DNA of 64,000 bases from Asparagopsis taxiformis (lineage: Eukaryota; Rhodophyta; Florideophyceae; Bonnemaisoniales; Bonnemaisoniaceae). Position numbers and translations under genes: made by a program. The notes under the pieces are model-generated. The model had not been told where the DNA came from. It saw only the letters and a list, made by a program, of their open reading frames with translations, and ran no database searches. Location: positions 62,001 through 126,000 of the forward strand of contig JALQPE010000216.1 in the NCBI GenBank assembly GCA_030407315.1, in the 5' to 3' direction. Shown here in pieces: positions 48,101 through 58,886 of the stretch. Position 1 is the first letter of the stretch; each line of letters starts with the position of its first letter.

Positions 48101-48212
48101 AGCATTAGACGTAAAGTTGATAACTTTTTGATGCTGTAAACGGTGCTATCTATCTCGTTTGATCCAAACTTGAAAATGTCATGACAGCTTTACACAGTAT
48201 AAACGCTACTCT

Positions 48213-48929
48213 TTAAACAGTTGTCGAACCGGTGTTCTGAAACCGCCTTTGCCTCTTCAAACGACGTTCGAGCTCATCGGCAGACAAATTATTGTTTGCA
48301 GTTCTCCTCCCCTCGGTCAACCCAAACTTGAGCGCACGCCTTTTCAGAATCTCACGTTCCTTCTCAACAGCGGTCAAACTGGTAGTGACGGGCGTCTCGG
48401 CAGACGCTGTTTTCCTCGTCTGTGCAGGCACGGATCCAAAGCGCTCTCTCCGCAGCTTCATGCGTTCATCAAAGCTCGCGTTGGTCGCCGCAGTGAGACT
48501 ACCAGTCGCCACAGCACCCTTGTGCGCAACGGCCTCCTGTACGACCAGATCGTCATTATTCTGCTGTTGTGACTTGTCTGCACCGGCGTGATCCGCGGTG
48601 GGCGGCGGTGCGGCGCGTGATTGCGAGCCCGGTGAGGCCGTATGCGACGTCTGCGGCTGTTCGGACGGCGTGTGCTCCGCTCGCGCTTCCGACTGACGTG
48701 TCGTCTCGGGCTGCTTCTGCATCGCGACAGAGGAAACTGCTCGCGCATTTTGTTGCTGCTGTTCTGGTTGGGTGTTGTGCGATTGCGATACTAGCTGCGC
48801 TGGCGCAGGCTCGGACTCCATGGCTGCTCGTAGTCGTCGCATCAGTATTGGACGCGTTCCGCTACTGTCTAGTCCGCGTGCATCCAACTCTTTGCGCAGT
48901 TGAACGACTTTGAGTTTGCCGAGCTTCAT
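48213..48929 (-). CDS. SAP-domain protein, SARNP/THO1/MOS11-like
   Basis: A 238-residue protein. Residues 1-35 are a SAP domain (LGKLKVVQLRKELDARGLDS, then GTRPILMRRLRAAM), a small DNA/RNA-binding helix pair. A Gln, Ala and Pro-rich disordered middle follows. Two short motifs, LRRERFGSV (near residue 155) and LKRRALKFGLTEG (near 200), match the KRAERFG-type repeats of the SARNP/Tho1/MOS11 C-terminal region, which contacts the DEAD-box helicase UAP56/Sub2 in mRNA export. The end is basic (RRLKRQRRF). It is probably a nuclear mRNA-export adaptor. The SAP call is firm, the SARNP assignment moderately so. The start is the first ATG. Confidence 0.75.
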   Translation of the reverse strand: MKLGKLKVVQLRKELDARGLDSSGTRPILMRRLRAAMESEPAPAQLVSQSHNTQPEQQQQNARAVSSVAMQKQPETTRQSEARAEHTPSEQPQTSHTASPGSQSRAAPPPTADHAGADKSQQQNNDDLVVQEAVAHKGAVATGSLTAATNASFDERMKLRRERFGSVPAQTRKTASAETPVTTSLTAVEKEREILKRRALKFGLTEGRRTANNNLSADELERRLKRQRRFQNTGSTTV

Positions 48930-49702
48930 GATTTGACGACAGTTTGAATCGGCTGGCTGGATCGGGGAAGGCGGGAAGTAGGATGTGGTTGTTAAAGAGA
49001 GCTACTACTAAATTTAGTGTACTGTAGGCTTTGTAGCGTTGAAATTCGGGTTGTTTTTGCAGATTTTGCATCGTTAAAAAGGTAGTGATCCAGGCGGGCA
49101 CATGCTATTTGTACTACTTCCAACTACGATTACTTGTACACTCGAAGCTGGAGAAACTCGGCAACTCTACGAGACACAACAGCTTGGTCATCATCTTGTG
49201 TTGTTTCGACAGTGTGAAGCTGTTTGTTTTAACAGGTGGTTGGAAATTGCTTTTGCTTTCAATTAAACTGAAGCCATACTAGCAAAAGTGTATGTGTGCC
49301 ATCTAAGGCAGATGACACACGTTTTCGTGCAGTAAACTAAATTGGTGCTAGAAAAGCGAGCAAAGGATGGAGAAATCGAAATCGCAAGTAGCCGGTGACT
49401 GTCGGTTGGCAAAATGGAAAGTGGTTTGGATTGGGTTGTTTTTGAAAATCATTTTTGGTCGTCATGTGGCTGCCAAGATTGCGAGTGGACATCAGCCACA
49501 TGAACAATTTTACGCTCCAGACGCCTTTTCGTGCGCTTTTAACAGCTTTCGTTTGTCTACAGTAACGCGAGTAAGCGCTCATTATCTCCTTAAATTCAAC
49601 CGCATACCTCTTTCTTCCAGCGTTTATCCACTGCCACCCACAACCCATCGCTGCACTCGTTTCAGCTCGCCACGCGTCCGATTCCACGCTCTCCCGCGCA
49701 CC
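48930..49702. other. Divergent spacer upstream of Tudor gene
   Basis: 773 bp between the SARNP-like start and the preferred Tudor-protein ATG. The last 336 bp are open in frame with the Tudor gene from an ATG at 49367, but the predicted peptide does not look like protein sequence. No TATA consensus seen. Confidence 0.35.
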
Positions 49703-52700
49703 ATGGGAACAGCAACTACCCGAAAGGCCTATCCACGCCAGCGAAAGCGAGATGATCCCCCCGTCAAACCACCGCAAGTTAACGATTTGGTTGACATCTG
49801 GTGGGACGAAGATCAATGCTTCTACAGCGGAACTCTGGCCCGTCGTCACGACGGCAACAACATGTTTCGAATCGAGTACGACGATGGCGATATGGAGGAC
49901 ATCGACTTGTCCAATGAATTTTGGCGATACTCCAAAACCCAACTCTCGCAGCAACAAACCACTAACAATGATTCTACAATAGAAGAGGTTGTTGTAGATG
50001 GTTCAGACCCGCCTCCTGCGCCCTCGCCTCATCCCAGCAGGACCAAGTCTAGAACCAGGGGTCAAAACTCTTCCCGACGTATTGCTGATAAACGACCTCC
50101 AGATACGAGCGTGGAAGCTCCAAATGTTCCGGGGCACGATACCCCCGATGCACACATCGACCAGAAATCCCTATCGTCTGTCCCAAGAAAAGAAAATGCC
50201 ACCAGAGAGAAAGAGCGCAAGAAAGAGGTCTATCCTGCAACTCCGCGACAGTCCAAGCCATCAACCAAGTTGGTGCTACAGCAAAAAGAGCCCAATACCA
50301 GAACAAAGGCGAAGAACGTAAAGTCGAGGAAAGCTGCAGCTGATGCACTCGCATCCTCCACACCAATCGCCAAGCAAAAGAGCCCAGCCAGCAGTAGCAA
50401 TAATTCAGATGTGCTTTTCCATTCACATCCGCACCGAACAAGCAGGCCATCCCAGTCTGACAATACTGACGAACAGAAGGGAACCGCAGATCATAGTGAC
50501 TTTGCGAAACAAGCTGACCGTGTAACTCCTAGCGTCCATCATGAACATATAGGCGCAGCACAGAAGAATTCAGACCCAGCTTCACTCACTAAAGGGGAAA
50601 CAAATAAGGTCACCAGTAGCTCTTCTAATCCAAGATCCCCTGGTGTTGGTGAAACAAGAGCTGGCGTAGCAAGCTCCGCTCCCGTCCTCTCGACAGACGC
50701 AGAACTAAATCATCCAAAGTTGAAATATGCCCGCGTCAAATTTAAGAGGACACGAAGCAAGAGCTCTAAATCTGTAGAGTCGTTGGAATCTGAACAGAAA
50801 ACCTTGTTGCAGTCTACACGCTCGAAGCAGCCTTCTAATGAAGTGAACCAATATCAGGGTAATCAGGATGCAATCATCGCTCCTGTAGCAGTTGTTCCTT
50901 CAAGCATTATGCTAGAAGAGGTGAAACAGCCTCTATTGAGCCCTGATCAGCATCCAACTGTCGGATGCAGTGATAGAGGAAAGGAAGTAGTTCCCTCGTC
51001 AACACAGCAACCTGATCCAAATCGTTGCCTCGAAAAAATCGATATGACAACGGCTGCATTGCCTTCACCGGCGATAGAAAAAAAGGCAGAGGAAAGTGTC
51101 CTTCCGACCACCATTCCAATTAGTAGCTCAAACTCCTCTGCTCCTACCAAAACCCAGGAGAAAGCTCCTGACTTTGATTCCAACGCTTGTATGCATCCTG
51201 CGCATGTAGCCAATGATGCTAAGTTCTCTCAGGCCTCCTCTGCAGCAGCTGCACCAGCTGAATGTTCACTTGTGCCAGCGAAAAGCGTGAGGCCATTTCA
51301 ACTGCCCTCTGGCCTTGATGACAAGGCTGATGTTGTGAAACTTGGACCTACCTCGACAGAGCAGAATACTACTCCCATTCCAGTTGTTTTGCGTGTAAGA
51401 TTGAACAAGCATGACCAAGAACATATTTGGCTTGGAGACAAGCAGGGACCTGAGACAAGTAGGAATTTGCCAAATTCCAAAGATGTTTCCCCTACCTCAC
51501 ACGGCAAGGATAGAACTCCACGCCGTGCAGGAAAACGTAGCCGACCTGATGTAGGTGACTCAGATTCTGAAATCTTGGAAGAGATACAGTCTGTTGCGAA
51601 CCAAGGCCTTCCCCTGGCAAAACGCGCGCGAATCGATTCCAGTAATAATGAATCCAAAGATAGACAAACGGACAATACGTTTGAACGATCTCTAGCAGCA
51701 GGGCATGATGAGCTTGTCAGATTACTCGATGTGCGGCTGTCTCCTTTTGAGAAACGTGTCGAGGAATGCATGAATGACCTGAAAACTATGCAAGAGATGC
51801 AACTGGATTTGGTTCGAGGGAACGAGGCTCTTATAAGTTTCAGCAAGCAGTGGGAATCTAAACAATCGGCCAGCTTGGAGAAATTACACATAGCCATTCA
51901 AGAGTCCAGAATGGAAGTGCAAGACACAATATCTGCAAAAATGCGCGAACTGGAATTGAAACTGAGTGAACAGCTGACTGATCGTATCGCTGGTTGTGTG
52001 AAAACGGCACTGCAGGAATTTGAACAACAGGTTATTCCGAGGAGCTATGAGAAATGTGCTAGGACCAAGGAACCACAACGTACTTTGACTCCAGATGAAA
52101 CATCACCAGTCGCTGCAGGCATCGCCGTTCAAGAAGCGGAAAGGCCTATCGCTTCAGCAGCGCAAGATGTGTCTCGCCCTCATGTTCTACCTGACGAAGT
52201 TATAGATGTTGACAATCAACCTGGGAGTCATGATGGTGCGCCTAGACGCAGCGGATGGAGAAGACCTCGTAACGAAGTTGTGTCTCCACGATCTGCAGAA
52301 GCGGCGGCTCCGGAGCCGTTGGGCGTTAAGGACCAAATTAAACATGTTGTGGCGCGCCAAATAACAGTATGGTTACTGGAAACGGAGCACGACTTCATAC
52401 CAGATTCACATACAAGTATTGAGCAATGGGCTAGACGGAAGAGTAGTGATGCTTTCTTGGTGGTGTCTGGAATACTTGGTCGGTACAAATCGTTCGAAAG
52501 AGCGTATCAAACATTGTCTGCGAGTCTTGGTAATGATGCTGTTGAATTGTCTTGGTTTCTGCAACCAGGATGTACTGAAAATTTCCATCTAGCCAGAAGA
52601 AACTATGCAGCATGGGATCCTCCTCCAAATGATGAGGAGTGGAAAGGGGAGTTGGTGTTGCTGAAACAACTTTCTGAAGGATTCCATAATGTGTTGGAAC

Positions 52701-52957
52701 AGTACGTAGTGAAGGATGGCTGTCCAACACTGGAAGCAGCGGTGTTTGTGACTAAACTGGCTGCACAAAAACTGCAATCTGAAGCAAATAGACTGGGATC
52801 GAATGCAATGATTTCTGTAGACGCGCCCGGCACAAACACATCTGCTGCACAGGCAGGTGAGTGGCATAATGTAATAACTCCGAGACAACCTTTCCAGCGG
52901 TATGGCGCTCGGTCTGGTCGCAGTACAGGTTCTCCCCACCGGCGTTATTCCCGTTGA
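49703..52957 (+). CDS. Tudor-domain protein with coiled coil
   Basis: A 1084-residue protein, probably chromatin-associated. The frame also has an ATG at 49367, but the 112 residues it adds look like translated leader; ATG 49703 sits in a strong context (ACCATGG) just before the conserved part. Residues about 26-77 form a Tudor-like barrel (VDIWWDEDQCFYSGTLARRH, then FRIEYDDGDMEDIDL and FWRY), the aromatic-cage type that reads methylated residues. The middle 600 residues are Ser, Lys and Pro-rich and disordered, with basic nuclear-signal-like runs. A coiled coil lies at about 675-785 (EKRVEECMNDLKTMQEMQLD and on). The C-terminal 200 residues include a helical domain (VARQITVWLLETEHDF, then AWDPPPNDEEWKGEL). 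I cannot place it in a named family. Confidence 0.75.
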   Translation: MGTATTRKAYPRQRKRDDPPVKPPQVNDLVDIWWDEDQCFYSGTLARRHDGNNMFRIEYDDGDMEDIDLSNEFWRYSKTQLSQQQTTNNDSTIEEVVVDGSDPPPAPSPHPSRTKSRTRGQNSSRRIADKRPPDTSVEAPNVPGHDTPDAHIDQKSLSSVPRKENATREKERKKEVYPATPRQSKPSTKLVLQQKEPNTRTKAKNVKSRKAAADALASSTPIAKQKSPASSSNNSDVLFHSHPHRTSRPSQSDNTDEQKGTADHSDFAKQADRVTPSVHHEHIGAAQKNSDPASLTKGETNKVTSSSSNPRSPGVGETRAGVASSAPVLSTDAELNHPKLKYARVKFKRTRSKSSKSVESLESEQKTLLQSTRSKQPSNEVNQYQGNQDAIIAPVAVVPSSIMLEEVKQPLLSPDQHPTVGCSDRGKEVVPSSTQQPDPNRCLEKIDMTTAALPSPAIEKKAEESVLPTTIPISSSNSSAPTKTQEKAPDFDSNACMHPAHVANDAKFSQASSAAAAPAECSLVPAKSVRPFQLPSGLDDKADVVKLGPTSTEQNTTPIPVVLRVRLNKHDQEHIWLGDKQGPETSRNLPNSKDVSPTSHGKDRTPRRAGKRSRPDVGDSDSEILEEIQSVANQGLPLAKRARIDSSNNESKDRQTDNTFERSLAAGHDELVRLLDVRLSPFEKRVEECMNDLKTMQEMQLDLVRGNEALISFSKQWESKQSASLEKLHIAIQESRMEVQDTISAKMRELELKLSEQLTDRIAGCVKTALQEFEQQVIPRSYEKCARTKEPQRTLTPDETSPVAAGIAVQEAERPIASAAQDVSRPHVLPDEVIDVDNQPGSHDGAPRRSGWRRPRNEVVSPRSAEAAAPEPLGVKDQIKHVVARQITVWLLETEHDFIPDSHTSIEQWARRKSSDAFLVVSGILGRYKSFERAYQTLSASLGNDAVELSWFLQPGCTENFHLARRNYAAWDPPPNDEEWKGELVLLKQLSEGFHNVLEQYVVKDGCPTLEAAVFVTKLAAQKLQSEANRLGSNAMISVDAPGTNTSAAQAGEWHNVITPRQPFQRYGARSGRSTGSPHRRYSR

Positions 52958-53200
52958 CTTCAATATGTAATTTTGACTTAGTACTGTAGAAAACTGACAT
53001 AACTTGGCAACCATTACAACTTCGAAATTTGATGTAAATCGATCCGTGGTGAAAAGCTTGTAGTTGAGAGAACATCTTCGATGTAGTCTTGTGGTTGAAG
53101 TGCACGACAACAACTCGACGGAAGCCGCAAATGCACTGAAGAAATCAACTACAAGATTAGCGCAAGAACAACATTTATTTCAGATGAAAAAAGCTCAGGC

Positions 53201-53882
<682 letters not shown>

Positions 53883-54675
53883 GGTGGAATTTCTCGAATG
53901 GTGGGGGATAAGATTGGTACGGAGGGGAAGGGAGGGAGTGGGATTATGAAGAGGCAGGGCATCGATATGGCCTTGGGAAGTGGGTTGGTAACATACGGTG
54001 TTGGGGATCGACGGCGCCGTTGGTGTATCATAATATTAGGGTTAGAGGATTGGTTGGATTTGGGGAGAAACCTTGAGAAAATTTTGGAAAGTTTGGGCAT
54101 GGCGGTTGCATTTGAATTTAACAGTGCAGGACATTTGAAAGTACGACAGAAGATGATGTTTTGAAATATGGATAATTTTAGTTGCTTGTAGTGCACGGAA
54201 GACAGTGTAGGCTGTGTAAGGCGGCAGAGTCGTTTGAGCGGTAATTGGGTGTTGCATGAGCGAATCATCAGATGCCACATCATGCCTTACAAGTAAAAAT
54301 CGATTCAAGCGATACCGCCTTGACAAAATTTGAAATTTCAACGCGGTCCAGCAATGACTATCGCTCACTCGTCAAATATATAACTCAAATTGCTTTCCAC
54401 ACGAGCTCTTTGAAACAAACACGAAACAGTCACAGTACTGAGCTTGAGGCGCACGCCCGTACAGTAACACAAAGCAGCGTCGGCAGCACAGTCGGTTGAC
54501 ACAATCCTCTGGCGATGCATGTCACATCACATCACATGCGTCTGCGCTGCGTCGTCCTCAAGCCAAATTCCACAACCTGCGCTCCATTGTATGCACACCA
54601 TTCATCGGCGCGCCACTTGATGTAACACAATCGCATCGTATCGCATCGCATCGACAACATCAGCATCCGCACGCC
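53883..54675. other. Divergent promoter of uL14 and SIP5-like genes
   Basis: 793 bp, no gene. Contains TTAGGGTTAG (54036-54045; on the minus strand CTAACCCTAA, like the telo box of plant ribosomal-protein promoters). A short CATCG/CGCAT repeat lies at about 54628-54652 just before the SIP5-like ATG. Confidence 0.4.
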
Positions 54676-55518
54676 ATGGGCAATAGTGCCAGTGTGCCAC
54701 TGCGCGTTCGTCGACGACGGACGCGCGAATCATCCGCCATCGATCTGCTCTACACCAAGCCATCAGGTCTGTATCCGCACTGCGACTGGGAAGTGAAGAC
54801 AGTTCGACGACTAATCCTGCGCGGCGAGCTGGCGCCGCGCTATCCTGGACGCGACGAAGCGACGGCGACGGCACGTGAGGAATGTCCAATCTGCATGTTG
54901 AATTACCCAGTGCTCAACCAGACGTGCTGTTGTTCGGCGCGTCTGTGTACGGAATGCTACCTGCAAATTCGGCCGCCGCGGCACAACAAGGAGCCGTGCC
55001 CGTTCTGCAAGTACAAACGGGTGGAGGCGGTGTACATGGGGCCGCGGGAGAAGGCGGAGATTGATCGGGAGGAGGCGGACGAACGGCGCGCGCTGGAGGC
55101 TATGAAACGCGCCAATTTGGAGTCAACGACGGAGGAGGAGCGACGGGATGGCTGTGGATGTCATATGGCGGACCGTGCTACGAGGTGCAGCGAGGACCAT
55201 CGTGCGCGGTACTACCATGCGGACAAGGCACCGATGATCGACCCGCTATTGCTGGAGGCTATGGCGTCGGAGGTGACGTTTTCCAGCGCGGCTAGTTCGG
55301 CGGGGGCGTCGCATTCTGGGGCGGAGCGCGCGTCGGCGTCGAGCTCGGGCGTGCTGGAGTCGCATGGACTACTGAGTGAGAGCGAGGCAGAAGGCTCGGT
55401 CAAGGGCGGGGCGGGTGTGGCGTCGTCGTCGAGTCGGGTGTTTGAGAGTGATGAGGAGTTTGATGTGGACGAGACTAGTCTGAAGGAAGCGATTCGGCGG
55501 TCTGTGATGGAGTTTTGA
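54676..55518 (+). CDS. SIP5/GW2-type RING protein, probably N-myristoylated
   Basis: A 280-residue protein. The frame is open to 54496 but begins there with TTG; the ATG at 54676 gives MGNSASV, a good N-myristoylation signal with Gly-2 and Ser-6, so membrane association is likely. Residues about 45-60 (WEVKTVRRLILRGELAPRYPG) and the following RING-like block (CPICMLNYPVLNQTCCCS, then LCTECYLQIRP and CPFCKYKRV) match yeast Sip5, a Snf1-interacting protein, and the plant E3 ligases GW2/DA2. The next segment (MGPREKAEIDREEADERRAL) is also typical. The C-terminal 110 residues are Ser, Glu and Ala-rich, ending in an acidic-hydrophobic helix (SLKEAIRRSVMEF) that resembles a ubiquitin-interacting motif. 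A ubiquitin-ligase role linked to SnRK1/AMPK signalling is plausible by family. Confidence 0.8.
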   Translation: MGNSASVPLRVRRRRTRESSAIDLLYTKPSGLYPHCDWEVKTVRRLILRGELAPRYPGRDEATATAREECPICMLNYPVLNQTCCCSARLCTECYLQIRPPRHNKEPCPFCKYKRVEAVYMGPREKAEIDREEADERRALEAMKRANLESTTEEERRDGCGCHMADRATRCSEDHRARYYHADKAPMIDPLLLEAMASEVTFSSAASSAGASHSGAERASASSSGVLESHGLLSESEAEGSVKGGAGVASSSSRVFESDEEFDVDETSLKEAIRRSVMEF

Positions 55519-56631
55519 GCAAGCGTTTGGGCGTTTTGTAGGCAGATTGTGAATTTAACGAGGCAATAGGGCATGTAAATGAACGAGAGCTAGTGATGTG
55601 CGACAGGTGGAGCCAGCAAACCGTGCGCATGGAGGGCGACACGGGCTCGGGTTTGGTTCCGCCGCGAGACTAGTATTGCAGCTCAACACGGAGGAGTTTC
55701 CCGCCCTAATGGCGACATGCGGCCCGATGGGGGAGCGGGAGCGCATGCTCCTGGATGTTGCATGAGATGGCAGAGAGGGTTTTGCTAAATAAGTCGGGAG
55801 GCGGGGCGATCGACCGACCGACCGACCGGCCAGCCGGGTTTAGGACAGCCTAAACCAGGCGGGGCGGGGCGGGCGGCCAACGTGCAGACACGGGCTGCCA
55901 CGACACAGGTTGGCAAGATGGGCGCTATTTATGGGCTGCGGTGGCGGTGAACGGATAGAAAAAATGGGGTAACGGTTGATGGAGTCGAAAACGGACGGTG
56001 GCGTTTAGGGTTGGGCAATTAGGTCTGCGCGAAATTGCTTGGAGAAATGACGTGAAGTTGAGTGGATGTGCAGCAAAGTGTCGGTTTGTTTCTGTGGTGA
56101 CTCACGGAACGATGAATTGGGTAAAATTTGAAGCGTGTAATTGGCGTTTGGTATGAGACGTGCGGGGGGACTGTCAACAGCGTGTGTCACGTGAGCGAAT
56201 AGCGTCCAATAAGCGGGGCAAGCGAACGCTACAAGCTGCGCGCAAACGGCCACAAAATGGCTACAGCTCGCTCGTTACATGATCGCTTGCCCCGCTTGCT
56301 GTCGCTTTCTCGCCTGCCAAGACTCTGCCCGACGCTGTGTGCTGACGTATCGGCCGCACTTGTTGCAGACGCCGCACCGCTCTCCTTCACCGCTCGCTTC
56401 ACGCGATCTCCAGGCACGCCGTAGCCCTACACCATCGTTACGTACACTACCATACACACCTGCACTTGATCGTTATAACCTGTTCCGCGACTGTCTGCAC
56501 GGCTACTTCACGTAACACCGTCACCAGCCAATCCCTTCACCCTATATATACACTACACAGCACACCTCCAAGCTGTCCATCAACCCGCCACCCGTCCGCA
56601 CCGACTCCACACCACCCACCACTGCTCTCCC
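55519..56631. other. G-rich spacer with short repeats and a perfect hairpin
   Basis: 1.1 kb without a convincing gene. Notable pieces: four CGAC units at 55811-55826; a perfect 8-bp inverted repeat GGTTTAGG-ACAG-CCTAAACC at 55837-55856; a G-rich run GGCGGGGCGGGGCGGGCGG at about 55859-55877; a TTTAGGG box at 56004-56010. TATATATAC at about 56543-56551 lies some 85 bp upstream of the CCCH gene ATG and is its likely TATA box. Confidence 0.5.
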
Positions 56632-57966
56632 ATGACACGCCACACGCCCCCGTCCCGCAAATCGCAATTGGACCCGCATGCGCTCGCCGCCTCCTCCGTC
56701 TCCAGCCCTTCCGTCCCGCACTCGGACTGCGCCGAAGTGGACGAGCTTCTCGAGGGCATTGACCGCGTGCGCATCGACGATCTCTGGACCACCCCGCGCG
56801 CCGCCGACAATCATGTAGCCCATGACTCGGCCCCTTTCCGCGCCGGACTCTTCGCCCCGCCACAAGCCTCGGCCATTGCCCCTATTGTGCCCCCGGACGC
56901 CGTGCCCCCGAGCGCCTCACTCGTCGCCGCATTCTCCGCCCCGCAACATGACTTTCCCGCCATGTTCAAGGTGCATCCCTGTCCGACCCGCGAGGCCTGT
57001 CTGGCTCGTGCCGACACTGCTGAATGCTTCTACTATCATTCCCACCAACTCGATCGTCGTCGTCCCAATGTCGCCATCTACAAGCCCCACATGTGCCGCT
57101 TTGTCGAAGAGGCCGGCGGATGTCGCAAGGGAGATCGCTGCCCCTTCTCGCACAATGACTTTGAGCGTCGCTACCATCCCGATAGGTTTGGCAAAGAGAC
57201 GTGCCGTGACTTTCTGCGCGGTGATTGTCCGAGGAGGTACTGTACCTTTAGACATGAGGTCAGCGGCAAGGTGGAGGTCGCTCTTGCTCAAATGGACGCG
57301 ATGAACGACAAGGAGTTGTTGCAGCTCGTGCTCAAGATTGGAGAACAGAAGGGGCGCGCATTTTCGGAAAAGCTTCTGCGCAGGTTTGGTCATGGAAAGA
57401 AGCATTCCGGTTGGAGATTGGAAGGTTTCAACCCGCACGGTCGCGAAGATCAAAAGGTCAAGTTTGTTACCGCTAGAATTGAAGAGGTGAAGCGGCAACT
57501 ACGTGTGGCTGGTGAGAAGAAATGGGCCGCAAGTCTGAAAACATCGTCACTGCGTGACATGATGAGCGGTGTGAGGAAGGTGGCAGAGGAGATGCGCGAG
57601 AGGTGTCGCGCAGATGAATGTTATGTGGAAAATGGCTCGGATGTGCACAGGCTCATCCGTGCTGTGTTTTCGAATACAAATTGGAGCTGCCATTCGCAAG
57701 AGGGTGATAACCCGTTTTTGGTTACGCCGGAGAATCAGAATGATGCAGTGAGTGCAATCGAGAAATTAGTCGAATTGATGCTAGCCGCCAACGAGAGTGG
57801 GCGGCCGGCCAACAAGGCAGTGGTGCGTAAGAAGAAAACGGGCGCATCGCAGTGTGTGGACATGAGGCATCCGTTGAGTGACGTGAATGTGCGGAGTGAT
57901 GAGTCGAGCGATATGTCGTCCTCGCTCTGGGCTTATTCCTCTACAATTGGCGGACTGACTGTTTAA
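56632..57966 (+). CDS. Tandem CCCH zinc-finger protein, plant RR-TZF type
   Basis: A 444-residue protein with CCCH-type zinc fingers, which bind RNA and often promote mRNA decay. The block begins at about residue 104 (MFKVHPCPTR) and runs through CFYYHSHQLDRRRPN. Two fingers follow: one spaced C-x8-C-x5-C-x3-H (CRFVEEAGGCRKGDRCPFSH), then CRDFLRGDCPRRYCTFRH. The segment FERRYHPDRFGKETC between them matches the HP-x5-TxxC linker of plant arginine-rich tandem zinc-finger proteins. A leading FKV-x-x-C...H...RRR motif as in that family is also present. The N-terminus is Pro, Ala and Ser-rich. The C-terminal half is a charged helical region (ELLQLVLKIGEQKGRAFSEK) that I do not recognise. A cytoplasmic granule or nuclear RNA regulator is inferred. 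Confidence 0.85.
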   Translation: MTRHTPPSRKSQLDPHALAASSVSSPSVPHSDCAEVDELLEGIDRVRIDDLWTTPRAADNHVAHDSAPFRAGLFAPPQASAIAPIVPPDAVPPSASLVAAFSAPQHDFPAMFKVHPCPTREACLARADTAECFYYHSHQLDRRRPNVAIYKPHMCRFVEEAGGCRKGDRCPFSHNDFERRYHPDRFGKETCRDFLRGDCPRRYCTFRHEVSGKVEVALAQMDAMNDKELLQLVLKIGEQKGRAFSEKLLRRFGHGKKHSGWRLEGFNPHGREDQKVKFVTARIEEVKRQLRVAGEKKWAASLKTSSLRDMMSGVRKVAEEMRERCRADECYVENGSDVHRLIRAVFSNTNWSCHSQEGDNPFLVTPENQNDAVSAIEKLVELMLAANESGRPANKAVVRKKKTGASQCVDMRHPLSDVNVRSDESSDMSSSLWAYSSTIGGLTV

Positions 57967-58886
57967 TGCAGTCGATGTGTTTAACTAGAATAACTTGACG
58001 CAATCAGGAAATTCGGTGATTGGCCGATCGCATGCAATCAAGAGTCGAGCTGTGTCCTTTCGTAGCAGCACGTGCCGCAAACAGGCTTATCTAGACGTAA
58101 AAGAGGACCGCAGGAGGGCGGTAGTAACAAAATGAACAAGCCGCGTGTCCAAGATGACGAGAGCAAAGCAAGCATCCCAGCATAGCGGAGGGTTGTAGTT
58201 TCTCGCAGGTCAAAAAATAGCACACCACCATTGTGCAATAAATAAACGTGTATGCGCGAGCTGTAAAATTAACACGATACACATACTGTTGTTGCCTCGC
58301 GTATGTATATCGTGGGAGATGAAGGAGGCGCGCGAAGGTAGGCAGGCATCTCCAAAGCAAGCGACCAATCAGTAGCACCAGTCTGGACAGGAGTCGCCTT
58401 GCACCATTGCTGTATGATTTTGCCGAGAGACGATGAGGGAATTGCGGTGCAAACGGCGTGCAATGTGCGGCGACAACTCACCGATGCATGTAGCGCCCTG
58501 GTTGGTGCATTGCAACGAGCAGCATCCCGTGAGTCCAATGCAATTCATTCCCTTTTCGCACTCCTCCACTTGTCACTACTTGATTCGACTCGGCTCCCTT
58601 TACCTCAATGGTTACAATACGCACCAAAACTTACAGCACAAGGTCCAACACTCCCGCTCGCATTGTAAGAACAACACAAAGCTGTTGGTCTATATGGTCC
58701 AATCCAATTTTTCTGCTGAGTCGGCATTAAAATCGCCGCTCAATCACGCAAAAACAAACACCCCGCTCCACTGCGCGCTCTCAACCGTAACCCCCCCAAA
58801 CGCACAGCCTCGCCCCGCCCCGCCCCGCTCCGCTTTGCACGCGCCCCAGTATTTTTTGCATTCGTCCTCTCGCGCAGCATGATACC
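57967..58886. other. Spacer upstream of large SnRK-like kinase
   Basis: 920 bp, no convincing gene. The last 100 bp are C-rich (CCCCGCCCCGCCCCG at about 58812-58832), like a GC-box promoter. An ATG at 58879 opens a six-codon upstream frame (to TGA 58897-58899) that overlaps the kinase start. Confidence 0.4.

Noticed and set aside
49367..49702. Upstream ATG giving a 112-residue extension of the Tudor protein
   Set aside because: The extension reads like translated leader, and the ATG at 49703 has the better context directly before the conserved region. Not fully excluded.
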